Assembly: GCA_019119355.1 (NCBI GenBank)
Contig: DWXE01000039.1
Location: forward strand, 62,001 to 126,000
Direction: 5' to 3'
Length of the DNA: 64,000 nucleotides
DNA from: Candidatus Eisenbergiella merdigallinarum
Lineage (GTDB): Bacteria > Bacillota > Clostridia > Lachnospirales > Lachnospiraceae
The notes under the pieces were generated by a model that ran no database searches, had not been told where the DNA came from, and worked only from the letters and a program-made list of their open reading frames with translations. Of this stretch, positions 10,337-19,432 are shown piece by piece (within the stretch, counting starts at the first letter, position 1; each line of letters begins with the position of its first letter). Both the position numbers and the translations under genes were made by a program.

Positions 10337-11215
10337 TTATGATTTTACGGCACCTGCGACGACTCCACCGATGATGTATTTCTGCAATGCGATATAGACG
10401 ATGATAACCGGCACGACGGTCATCACAAGCGCTGCCATCATATTACCATAATCGCTGGAAAAAGTCCCTACAAAAGTTCGAATTGCGATTGGCAACGTAT
10501 GTAATTTTGGCCTGACGAGCACCAGGCTGGGCAGCAGATAGTCGTTCCAGAGCCCCAGGACCTGCAGAATGGCGATGGTCGAAAGGATGGGCTTGAGCAG
10601 AGGGAACACGATTTTGAAAAACGTCTGGATCGGCCCGCAGCCGTCGATGATGGCCGCTTCTTCCAGCGCCAGCGGCACGCCCGTCTTGATGAAGCCGTGA
10701 CAGAGGAAGACGGCGAAGCAGGTTCCGAAGCCGAAGTTCATCAGGATAAGCGTGATCCTGGAATTCAGCATGTTGAAGGTGCTGCCGTAAATGGAAAGCA
10801 GCGGGATCATGATGACCTGGAAGGGCACCACCATATAGGAGATCAGCAGAAGGAAGCTGACCTTACAGGCAAAATAGTTTTTCCGCACCAGGATGTAGGC
10901 GCACATGGAGGAGAGCACGATCAGCAGGGTCACGGAACAGGACACCACGAAGAGGGAGTTTCCGAACGCCCGGAAGAAATCCATATCCACGAAGGCGTTG
11001 GAGTAGTTCTCGAACTGGGGCCCATCGTCGTCCACCAGCTGCAAAGGGGTCTTGACGATGCTGATCTTCCGCTTGAAGGAGTTGATCACCACCAGAAGGA
11101 AGGGGATCATGTAAATGAGAAACAGGGCGAACGCCAGCGCGGATTTGCCGATTTCCGCGGCTGTGCGCTTCGATCCGCCGACTCTGACCGCTTTTTCCCG
11201 ACCTTTTTTGCTCAT
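10337..11215 (-). CDS. Carbohydrate ABC transporter permease (MalG-like)
   Basis: EEAAIIDGCGPIQTFFKIVFPLLKP EAA loop; multi-TM. Confidence 0.93.
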   Translation of the reverse strand: MSKKGREKAVRVGGSKRTAAEIGKSALAFALFLIYMIPFLLVVINSFKRKISIVKTPLQLVDDDGPQFENYSNAFVDMDFFRAFGNSLFVVSCSVTLLIVLSSMCAYILVRKNYFACKVSFLLLISYMVVPFQVIMIPLLSIYGSTFNMLNSRITLILMNFGFGTCFAVFLCHGFIKTGVPLALEEAAIIDGCGPIQTFFKIVFPLLKPILSTIAILQVLGLWNDYLLPSLVLVRPKLHTLPIAIRTFVGTFSSDYGNMMAALVMTVVPVIIVYIALQKYIIGGVVAGAVKS

Positions 11216-12093
11216 GCTTCCACCTCCTTCGATTTACCCGACTGCACCTGCACGACCGCGATCACCAGCATGATGATGAAGAACACGATGGCCTGCGCCT
11301 GGCCCAGCCCATATTCATGCGACGTAAACGCCGTTTCGAAAATCGTCATGGCCGCCATCTTCGTGGTTCCGTAAGGGCCGCCGTCCGTCAGGGACAGGTT
11401 CAGATCGTAGACCTTGAAGGCCGAGGTCAGGGTCAGGAAGAGGCAGATGACGAAGGACTGCATCATCAGCGGCAGGCGGATGTACCAGGTGATCTGCCTG
11501 GAATTCGCGCCGTCGATGGCCGCCGCCTCGATATAATCCTTCGGCACGCCCACGATGCCCGCGATGTAGATCAGAAGCATGTAGCCCGACTGCTGCCAGG
11601 TGGCGACCACCACCAGGGCCCAGAACGCCATGTTCGGATCGCTCAGCCAGGACTTCTGGAAGATCGGGATGGACTGCAAAAAGGAAACGTTGGGCAGCAC
11701 GCGCCCGAAGATGAAGGACCAGATAAAGCCCAGAACGATGCCGCCGATCAGGTTGGGCGTAAAGAATCCCGCCCGCAGGAAGTTCTGGCCCCTGATCCCG
11801 CTGGTCAGAAGGTAGGCCAGGGCGAAGGCGATGATGTTCACCAGGATCACCACGCAGACCACGTATTTGAACGTGAGGAAAATGGAAGACCAGAACGTCT
11901 GATCCTGAAAGGTGGTGATATAGTTTTGAAGTCCCACAAACTCCTTCGTCTTGGAAATGCCGTCCCAGGACGTAAATGTCAGATAAATGCCGTAAATAAA
12001 CGGAAGGATCACGACGCAGGTAAACGCCAGCATGGACGGCCCGGCGAAGATCAAAAACAGCTTCGATTTCTTCCAAAAGCTTTCCTTTCTCAT
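11212..12093 (-). CDS. Carbohydrate ABC transporter permease (MalF-like)
   Basis: EAAAIDGANSRQITWYIRLPLM EAA loop; start at MRKESFWKKSK. Confidence 0.92.
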   Translation of the reverse strand: MRKESFWKKSKLFLIFAGPSMLAFTCVVILPFIYGIYLTFTSWDGISKTKEFVGLQNYITTFQDQTFWSSIFLTFKYVVCVVILVNIIAFALAYLLTSGIRGQNFLRAGFFTPNLIGGIVLGFIWSFIFGRVLPNVSFLQSIPIFQKSWLSDPNMAFWALVVVATWQQSGYMLLIYIAGIVGVPKDYIEAAAIDGANSRQITWYIRLPLMMQSFVICLFLTLTSAFKVYDLNLSLTDGGPYGTTKMAAMTIFETAFTSHEYGLGQAQAIVFFIIMLVIAVVQVQSGKSKEVEA

Positions 12094-12111
12094 AAAAACA
12101 CCTCTTTTCAG

Positions 12112-12143
12112 AAAAGGCACCGACCGTCCGATCGGTGCCTTTT
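12112..12143 (-). terminator. Stem-loop between solute-binding protein and permease genes
   Basis: 12-bp stem AAAAGGCACCGA / TCGGTGCCTTTT on both sides of an 8-nt loop. Confidence 0.75.
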
Positions 12144-12179
12144 TCGCGCGTTTATTCGCGGGATGAATTTTCAGATCCC

Positions 12180-13568
12180 TTATGAAGGGTCATGCGTCTG
12201 CCAGTATTCGGTGATGGCCGCCGCTACATCCTCGATGGTCTCCTGCCCGGCCAGATACGCCTGCATGTGAGGAGCCATTTCGCTGGTGTGGTCCGTAGGA
12301 AGGGTAAACGGAGCGTTGTTCACCGTATTGCCCGCATCGATGTAGGTCTTGAGCACGGCGTTGACCGGATTGACGGGCGCGTTCGGGTTGTTGGTGAACG
12401 CCACCACGATCTCCAGATCGTTCACCAGTGCGGACTGCCCTTCTTCGGAATAGACCAGCCAGTTCAGGAACTCCTTCGCGGCCGCCTGCTGTTCCTCCGT
12501 AGCCACTTCCCTGTCGATGACGATCTGTTTGGAAGCGAAGGCGTAGATCTTGCCCTGCATATCCGCATCGTTCTTCGGGATGGGCATCACGCCGTAGTCC
12601 ATGGATCCGTCCACATAGGTGGACATGTCGGGCCATACCCAGGTGCCGTTGATCCAGAACGCCGCTTCGCCTTCCGCGACGTAGGAAGCGTTCAGGTCGT
12701 AATCCGCCGCCAGCGGGTCGTCCTTGTTGATGTTGTACTCGATGAACAGGTCATAGTCCTGGAACAGGTTCTGGAACATTGCGTTTTCCATCACATCAGC
12801 GCCGCCCTTGATGTCCTCCACGAACTGATAGGAGCCCTCCGCGGTGCCGTCCTGGAAGTTGAACAGGTTGGAGCCCAGCAGATGTCCGCCCAGAGACCAG
12901 GTTTCCTGATTGAGGATCACCGGGTTCTCCATGCCGCCCGCGCGCAGCGTTTCCAGCAGCTCCTGGAAAGCTTCGGGGGAGCTGTAGTTTTCGGGAACGA
13001 ACTCCTCGCCGAGGACGTTCTCGATAGCCGTCTTATTGTAAACCATACCGGGCGCTTCCACGCACAGCGGGAATCCGTACAGGACGCCGTTCACCTTCGT
13101 CCCCATGGTATCTCCGCCGACCGCTACCCAGTCCTCGCCGGACAGATCCAGGAACCTCTCTTCGCCCATCTCCGTCACGTTACCGGGGTCTACGATGGCC
13201 AGCGCCGGAGGATCGCCGGCCGCGTATCTCTGCGCCAGCATATCTGCCGGGGAATCGGTCTCATATACTTCGAAGGTCACATTATGAGCGTCTCCCCATA
13301 ACGCGGTCACCTCTTCCAGCGCGTCCTGGATCTCGGGCTTGGAATTCATCATCGTCAGGGTAATCCCGCCGTAGTCGGTAGCGTCTTCCTCCGCAGCGGC
13401 GGCTTCGCTCCCTTCCGCGGTATCGGCGGGCGCCGCTTCTTCCGCGACGGCGCTCTCCGGCTGCGCTGCAGCAGGGGTGGATTCCTCAGCCTTGTCCGAA
13501 CCGCACGCGGCCAGGGATGCCGTCATGGTCAGCGCCATGATGAGAGCAAGTGCTTTCTTCGCTTTCAT
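12180..13568 (-). CDS. Extracellular solute-binding lipoprotein, sugar ABC transporter
   Basis: Lipobox LAACGSDKAEE; family 1 solute-binding protein-like sequence upstream of two permeases. Confidence 0.93.
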   Translation of the reverse strand: MKAKKALALIMALTMTASLAACGSDKAEESTPAAAQPESAVAEEAAPADTAEGSEAAAAEEDATDYGGITLTMMNSKPEIQDALEEVTALWGDAHNVTFEVYETDSPADMLAQRYAAGDPPALAIVDPGNVTEMGEERFLDLSGEDWVAVGGDTMGTKVNGVLYGFPLCVEAPGMVYNKTAIENVLGEEFVPENYSSPEAFQELLETLRAGGMENPVILNQETWSLGGHLLGSNLFNFQDGTAEGSYQFVEDIKGGADVMENAMFQNLFQDYDLFIEYNINKDDPLAADYDLNASYVAEGEAAFWINGTWVWPDMSTYVDGSMDYGVMPIPKNDADMQGKIYAFASKQIVIDREVATEEQQAAAKEFLNWLVYSEEGQSALVNDLEIVVAFTNNPNAPVNPVNAVLKTYIDAGNTVNNAPFTLPTDHTSEMAPHMQAYLAGQETIEDVAAAITEYWQTHDPS

Positions 13569-13615
13569 AATTTGTTCCTCCTTCGTAAAGTGTTCGTCAG
13601 CTTTCGCTTGATCTC

Positions 13616-13653
13616 AGCATACTATCAACTTGTATAATTGTCAACGTTTACAA
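13616..13653 (-). promoter_or_regulatory. sigma-A promoter with LacI-type operator overlapping the -35
   Basis: Minus strand TTGACA-17-TATGCT (13616-13644); near-palindrome TTGTCAACGTTTACAA at 13638-13653. Confidence 0.7.
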
Positions 13654-13784
13654 TATCATAATTATAGACAAACTTTATAATTCATTTTCAGCTATTTTCC
13701 ATAAGATCGGTTCTCATGGCGCTGTTTTTTCTATTTTTGCCGTATATTTTGAACATTTTTGCAATTTTTGCATCTTTAATAGTC

Positions 13785-13827
13785 TTGACTTTTTTCGCGC
13801 GCAGAAATATATTGTAAACGTATACAT
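13785..13827 (+). promoter_or_regulatory. sigma-A promoter with LacI-type operator overlapping the -10
   Basis: TTGACT (13785)-17-TATATT (13808); TTGTAAACGTATACAT at 13812-13827. Confidence 0.7.
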
Positions 13828-13855
13828 AAAAAATGAAAAAAGGAGGGTTTTCAGC

Positions 13856-14812
13856 ATGAACACAAAATATCTTGGCAAAAGCGGCGTTGCGGTTTCCGAT
13901 CAGATTTTCGGCTGCTGGGCCATCGGCGGCACTTATTTCACCGGCGCCGAAGACGGGCAGTCCGAGGCCGCCATCCGGGAAGCCATCGACGCCGGCATCA
14001 CTTCCCTGGACACCGCCTACATTTACGGAAAGGGGCACTCCGAACAGATTGTGGCCCGCTCCATCAAAGGATACGACAGGACGAAACTGACCCTCATCAC
14101 CAAGCTCTGGAAGGACCGGATGGCGAAGGATCTGGTGGAAACCGCCTGCGATCAGAGCCTGAAGGATCTGGATACGGATTATATCGACGTCTATTTTATC
14201 CACTATCCTTCCGACACAGGCGTCCCCATCGCCGACACCATGGAAGCTATGATGAAGCTGAAGGAAAAGGGGAAGATCCGCTGCATCGGCGTTTCCAATT
14301 TCAGCAGGGACCAGCTAGAGGAAGCCTGCAAATACGGGCAGATCGACGTGATCCAGCCCTGCTACAGCCTCGTCTGGCGCTTTCTGGACCTGGAGGAGAT
14401 GGATTTTTGCGTTCAAAACGGGATCGGGATCATTTCCTACTGCACCCTGGCCCAGGGAATCCTGACCGGAAAGTTCAGCCGGGAAACCCGTTTTTCCAAA
14501 GAGGACGGACGAAGCCGCGCCCCTCTCTTTCAGAGCCCTTATTATGAAGGCGCGCTGGACGTTGTGGAAAAGCTGCGCCCCTTTGCGGAAAAATACGGCG
14601 TCACCCCGGCCCAGCTGTCCATCCGCTGGGTGATGCAAAAAGCGGGGATCACGGCCCCCATCGTGGGCGCGAAAAATCCCGCTCAGGTACAGGACAACGC
14701 CAAAGCCTCCCGCTTCGCGATTTCGGACGAAGATTTCGCCGCCATGGACGCCGTCAGCCGGGATTTCGCCTATGGGCTCCCCCGGTTTAAAACATTTTTT
14801 TCTGCCAGATAA
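13856..14812 (+). CDS. Aldo/keto reductase
   Basis: GITSLDTAYIYGKGHSEQIV, GVSNFSRDQLEEA motifs. Confidence 0.93.
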   Translation: MNTKYLGKSGVAVSDQIFGCWAIGGTYFTGAEDGQSEAAIREAIDAGITSLDTAYIYGKGHSEQIVARSIKGYDRTKLTLITKLWKDRMAKDLVETACDQSLKDLDTDYIDVYFIHYPSDTGVPIADTMEAMMKLKEKGKIRCIGVSNFSRDQLEEACKYGQIDVIQPCYSLVWRFLDLEEMDFCVQNGIGIISYCTLAQGILTGKFSRETRFSKEDGRSRAPLFQSPYYEGALDVVEKLRPFAEKYGVTPAQLSIRWVMQKAGITAPIVGAKNPAQVQDNAKASRFAISDEDFAAMDAVSRDFAYGLPRFKTFFSAR

Positions 14813-14829
14813 AAAAGGAGGATTGATCC

Positions 14830-15684
14830 ATGCCGCTCACAAAGGTAAAGGACCTGCTGGTCCACGCGCAGGAACACGGCTACGGCGTGCCCGCCATCAA
14901 CGTGTTCGACTATAACAGCATCAAGTTCGCAGCCATGGCCGCGGAAGAAGCCCGAATGCCCCTGATCATCCAGTATTTCCCGGGCTTCGACGTGCACGCC
15001 CCCCTGGCCGATATCCGCGATATCGCCGTGGCCTTCGCCCGCCGCGCCGCCGTCCCCATCGCGGTCCATCTGGACCATTCCAGGAGCTTTGAAATCGCCG
15101 TTTCCGGCCTGGGCGCGGGGTTTCCCTCCGTCATGGTGGACGGATCGGCCCTGCCCTATGAAGAGAACGTTTCCCTGACGGCGGAAGTGGCCCGCTGCGC
15201 CCACGCCATGGGCGTGGACGTGGAAGCGGAGCTGGGGCACGTGGGCGTGGGAATGAACCTGGAGGACATGACCGATGCCGCCCGTTTCACGGATCCGGAT
15301 CAGGCCGTGGACTTCGTAAGCCGCACGGGCGCGGATTCCCTGGCCATCGCGGTGGGCAACGCCCACGGCAACTATATCAGGACCCCGGAACTGGATTTCG
15401 ACCGGATCCGGAAGCTTCGGGAGGTCCTGGACATTCCCCTCGTCATGCACGGGGGCTCCGACATTCCCGACGACCAGCTGGCCCGCGCCGTCCGCTGCGG
15501 CATGTCGAAATTCAACATCGCCACCGAATACCAGCGGGCCTTTTACAATAACATGAAGGAATTTTTCGCGGACGGATCCAACGCCGGCGCCTATTTCAAA
15601 GCCCTGCGCGCCATCGAACGGCCCTGCATCGATTTCGTGAAGTCCAAAATCGACGTCCTGAATCCGGACGGCTACCGTCTGTGA
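14830..15684 (+). CDS. Class II fructose-bisphosphate (ketose-bisphosphate) aldolase family
   Basis: VPAINVFDYNSIKFAAMAAEEAR, HLDHSRSFEIA, MVDGSALPYEENV, LVMHGGSDIPD. Confidence 0.92.
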   Translation: MPLTKVKDLLVHAQEHGYGVPAINVFDYNSIKFAAMAAEEARMPLIIQYFPGFDVHAPLADIRDIAVAFARRAAVPIAVHLDHSRSFEIAVSGLGAGFPSVMVDGSALPYEENVSLTAEVARCAHAMGVDVEAELGHVGVGMNLEDMTDAARFTDPDQAVDFVSRTGADSLAIAVGNAHGNYIRTPELDFDRIRKLREVLDIPLVMHGGSDIPDDQLARAVRCGMSKFNIATEYQRAFYNNMKEFFADGSNAGAYFKALRAIERPCIDFVKSKIDVLNPDGYRL

Positions 15685-15709
15685 AGGGGATGCAGAAACG
15701 GAGGCTGCC

Positions 15710-16723
15710 ATGACAGAAAAAACGTTTGACGTCATCGGGATCGGGCATCCCTGTGTCGATTATCTGCTCCACATCGACAGCCTGCCGCGCTCCAACGAAT
15801 CCCGCTACGCCCGGGAGGGGAGCTGGCAGTGCGGCGGCAAGGTGACCACGGGCCTGGTGGCTGCCTCCCGGTGCGGGCTTTCCTGCGCCCTCATCGGCGC
15901 CATGGGGGACGATCTGTTCGGCCGGTACTGTTACCGGGATTTTGAGCTTCACGGCATCGATCTCTCCCAGGCGAAAATGAGGGAGGGCTGCACCACGGAC
16001 ATCGGCGTCGTGCTGTCCGAGGAGGAGACGAACGGAAGGAATATTTTTTACCGGAGAGGGAGTTACGAGAGGATCCGGCAGGACGAAGTGGACCTCCCCT
16101 TTCTGGAACGGGGGCGGTATCTCTTCCTCGCCCTGGCGGACGAACTCCACGTGACCGCCGCCAGATACGCGAAGGAACACGGCGTGAAGGTGCTCATCGA
16201 CGCGGACAGCCGCCCCATGGACGAGTATGAGGAAATCCTTCCCTGGGTGGACTACTTCGTGGCTTCGGAATTCGTATACAAGAGCAGTTTTTCCGACTGC
16301 CGCTACAGGGAACACATGGAGGAAATCCTCCGGAAAGGGCCCTCCGCCGCAGTGTTCACCTTCGGGTCGAAGGGCTGCCGGGGCCTGTCGGAAGAAGGGT
16401 ATTTTGAGCTTCCCGCCTTCCGGGTTCCCGTGGTGGATACGGTGGGCGCGGGGGACACCTTCCACGGCGCGTTTTTCTACGGCCTTCGCCGCGGGCTCTC
16501 CCTGGAGGAAACCGCCCGGTTCGCCAGCGCCGTAAGCGCCGTAAAATGCACCTGTATCGGCGGCAGAGCGGGAATCCCCACCCCGGATATCGCCAAGAAG
16601 TTTATGGAAACCGGAATCATCGACGACGCGTCGCTCCGGGAACGGGTTGCCCGCTATTCCTGGGGGCTGGACGATTTTTTCCGGGAGGTCATGGAACTTG
16701 AAAAGAAAAAGAACCCGGGATGA
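15710..16723 (+). CDS. PfkB/ribokinase-family carbohydrate kinase
   Basis: GGKVTTGLVAASRCG near the N-terminus and VVDTVGAGDTFHGAFFYGL signature. Confidence 0.93.
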   Translation: MTEKTFDVIGIGHPCVDYLLHIDSLPRSNESRYAREGSWQCGGKVTTGLVAASRCGLSCALIGAMGDDLFGRYCYRDFELHGIDLSQAKMREGCTTDIGVVLSEEETNGRNIFYRRGSYERIRQDEVDLPFLERGRYLFLALADELHVTAARYAKEHGVKVLIDADSRPMDEYEEILPWVDYFVASEFVYKSSFSDCRYREHMEEILRKGPSAAVFTFGSKGCRGLSEEGYFELPAFRVPVVDTVGAGDTFHGAFFYGLRRGLSLEETARFASAVSAVKCTCIGGRAGIPTPDIAKKFMETGIIDDASLRERVARYSWGLDDFFREVMELEKKKNPG

Positions 16724-17912
16724 ATGCCCGGTCTGGCTGTTGTTGGCGCTGAACGCTTTCCTCTATATTTCTTCGGCCCTTTACTCGCCTTTTTTAAGCG
16801 CTTACTACACCCAGAACGGGCTTTCCCCTTCCGAAATCGGGATCCTGATGTGCGTAGGGCCCGTCGCTTCCGTCCTGATTCAGCCCCTCTGGGCCAGGGC
16901 CAGCGACGCCAGCGGCAAGGCCAAAACGTTTGCCGCCCTGGTCATGGCGGGAACCGCCCTTTCCCTGCTCACCTATTATCTGGGGCACAGCTTCGGCGGC
17001 TTCCTGTTTTCCAGCGTTTTGCTCGCCCTTTTCTCCACCTCGGTCAATCCCATGACCGATGCCATCGTGATCCGAAACGCAAACCGCTGCCATTATAATT
17101 TTGCCCTGATCCGCATGGGAGGGACCGTAGGATACGCCGTCGTCGTGCTCCTGGCCGGCATATACCTGCGCCGGTATCCGGCCGCCCAGTTCTTTCTGGC
17201 CGCAGCGTCCTATCTGGCGCTTATGGGGTTCGTTCTCATCATGCCCCGCCAGGAAAACCGCCTGCCCGTATCCCCTCCATCCGGGAGGAAAGAATCCCGG
17301 CGAAAACCGGCCTTCCTCCGCCTGGGAGATATTTTCGAGGATAAAAAGGTGGTTTACGTGCTGGCCTTCGCCTTCGTCTTTCAGGTCGGCGCCAGCTTCT
17401 GCTCCGCCTTTCTCGGCGTGTATGCGGTAGAACTGGGATACGGGCAGTCCCAGATCGGGCTGCTGAACTGTATCTCCGCCAGCAGCGAGATCCCGATCCT
17501 TTTGGGGATCAGAAAACTGACCAGAAAATTCGGCGCCCTCCATCTCATCGCGGCATCCACGTTTCTGATGGGAATCCGCCTGTTTCTCGTTTCCGGAGGA
17601 TCTCTCCCCTTTTTCATGCTGGCTCAGGCCATGCAGGGCGTCACCTACATGGTGGTTCATTTCGGATGCGCTACCTTCATCGGCGGCTGCGTCAAAAGCG
17701 GGAAATCGTTTCAGGGGCAGAGCGTGCTCTATATCATTCAGGCCGGGCTCGCCAGCATCGTCGGAAATGTGCTGGGCGGCCGTCTGGCGGATCTTGCGGG
17801 CAACCGCCTGTCCTACCGGCTGACCGGAGGATTCGTCCTCCTGGCCGCCGTTATCGTTATCTTCGCCCTGTATATGCAGGAGCGCAAAGAAAGGAGGTCC
17901 CCACTCTCATGA
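16698..17912 (+). CDS. Major facilitator superfamily transporter
   Basis: 12-TM-like protein (YTQNGLSPSEIGILMCVGPVASVLIQPLWARASD); TTG start at 16698 with GGGAGGT, overlaps the pfkB-type gene by 26 bp. Confidence 0.82.
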   Translation: MKRKRTRDECPVWLLLALNAFLYISSALYSPFLSAYYTQNGLSPSEIGILMCVGPVASVLIQPLWARASDASGKAKTFAALVMAGTALSLLTYYLGHSFGGFLFSSVLLALFSTSVNPMTDAIVIRNANRCHYNFALIRMGGTVGYAVVVLLAGIYLRRYPAAQFFLAAASYLALMGFVLIMPRQENRLPVSPPSGRKESRRKPAFLRLGDIFEDKKVVYVLAFAFVFQVGASFCSAFLGVYAVELGYGQSQIGLLNCISASSEIPILLGIRKLTRKFGALHLIAASTFLMGIRLFLVSGGSLPFFMLAQAMQGVTYMVVHFGCATFIGGCVKSGKSFQGQSVLYIIQAGLASIVGNVLGGRLADLAGNRLSYRLTGGFVLLAAVIVIFALYMQERKERRSPLS

Positions 17913-19414
17913 AATCGTACTTCACATCCGTCACCCCCGAATCCCAGGGCATCCCGTCTTCGGCCGTGCTGGAATTTCTTTCCGATCTGAAGCGCCGCGG
18001 CCTGGAAATGCACGGGTTCGCCGTCCTGCGGCACGGGAAATGCGTCGCCCGGGGAAGCTGGTATCCCTACGGGGACGATATGGAACACAACGTGTTCTCC
18101 TTTTCCAAAAGCCTGACTTCCACGGCCATGGGCTTTTTGTGGCAGGAAGGGCTCTTAAATCCGTCCGAAAAGCTGACGGACGCCTTCGCGGACTGCATGC
18201 CGGAGGAAATCTCCCCGAACCTGGCCAGGGCCACGGTCCGGGATCTTCTCACCATGGGCTGCGGCCATGATACGGAACCCGCCCTGTCCCGTTACGATGA
18301 CGCCGACGGCTGGCTCAGGCAGTTTTTCTCCCATCCCTTCGTCCACGCCCCGGGAACCGTATACGAATACAATACGGCCGGCACCAACGTGCTCTGCGCC
18401 CTGCTCCTTCGAAAGACCGGGCAGAGCCTGACCGATTATCTGCGGCCCCGCCTCTTCGATCCCCTGGGGATCGGCCGGGATATTTCCTGCGCCCCTCTGG
18501 GCGGCGGCGTCCAGTTCGGCGGCGCGGGATTTCGGCTGAAGCTGGAAGACATGATGCGGTTCGGACAGTTTTTCCTGCAGAAGGGCCGCTGGGAGGGCGA
18601 ACAGCTGCTTTCGGAAGAGTGGTTCCATCAGGCCTGCAGCAAACAGATCGAAACCGCCGGCCGGGCCCATCCCTCCCATCCGGACTGGAACGCGGGCTAC
18701 GGCTATCAGTTCTGGATGTGCAGCGAGCCCGGCAGCTTCCGGGCTGACGGCGCTTTCGGCCAGTTCGCCGTCGTCCTCCCCCAAAAGGACGCGGTCATCG
18801 TCACCCAGTCCTCCACGGAGCAGACCTTTTCCCTGATGGAAGCCATCCACGCCCTTTCTTCCCGGATGCAGGACTGCGCCCTGGCCCCAGATCCGGAGGG
18901 CTGCCAGCGGCTTCTCAGGGCCCAGCAGAGCCTCGAAATCCCTGGCTTTCTCTGTGTCCGGAACCGGCGCATGGAAACCGAAATCGAAGGGCGCGCCTAT
19001 CTTCCCGCGGACAGAGCGGTTTCCTTTAAAGCGTTTTCTTCCGGCATCCGCATCCGGACCGGAAGCCAAACGGATGACGGGGAATGCAAAAAAATCCGAT
19101 TCTCCTTCGAAGCGGACCGGATGATTCTGCACGCGCAGGACAGCGACGGCGACGTTTCCCTGCCCCTGTCCATGAACGGAAGCTATTGCGTCAGCGACCA
19201 GCCCTTCTCCCGGCAGAGCGTGGCCGGCATCGCCCGCTTCGTGGATCATAACGTCATCGAAGCCGTGGTCCGAAACCTGGATCAGCCTTCCGGAAAGCGG
19301 ATGTATTTCCGTTTTTGCGGCGACCGCCTGACCGTTTCGGCCGCATCCACCATCGTCACCGACAGCCCGCTGGCCGGCAGCGGAACCTGGCCCGTTTTTG
19401 AAGCGGAATTATAA
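17909..19414 (+). CDS. Serine hydrolase (beta-lactamase family) with C-terminal extension
   Basis: FSFSKSLTSTAMG SxxK motif, AGYGYQFWMCSEPGSFRADGAFGQF; ATG at 17909 with AAAGGAGG. Confidence 0.85.
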   Translation: MKSYFTSVTPESQGIPSSAVLEFLSDLKRRGLEMHGFAVLRHGKCVARGSWYPYGDDMEHNVFSFSKSLTSTAMGFLWQEGLLNPSEKLTDAFADCMPEEISPNLARATVRDLLTMGCGHDTEPALSRYDDADGWLRQFFSHPFVHAPGTVYEYNTAGTNVLCALLLRKTGQSLTDYLRPRLFDPLGIGRDISCAPLGGGVQFGGAGFRLKLEDMMRFGQFFLQKGRWEGEQLLSEEWFHQACSKQIETAGRAHPSHPDWNAGYGYQFWMCSEPGSFRADGAFGQFAVVLPQKDAVIVTQSSTEQTFSLMEAIHALSSRMQDCALAPDPEGCQRLLRAQQSLEIPGFLCVRNRRMETEIEGRAYLPADRAVSFKAFSSGIRIRTGSQTDDGECKKIRFSFEADRMILHAQDSDGDVSLPLSMNGSYCVSDQPFSRQSVAGIARFVDHNVIEAVVRNLDQPSGKRMYFRFCGDRLTVSAASTIVTDSPLAGSGTWPVFEAEL

Positions 19415-19432
19415 AAAAGAAAGGATATCCCT

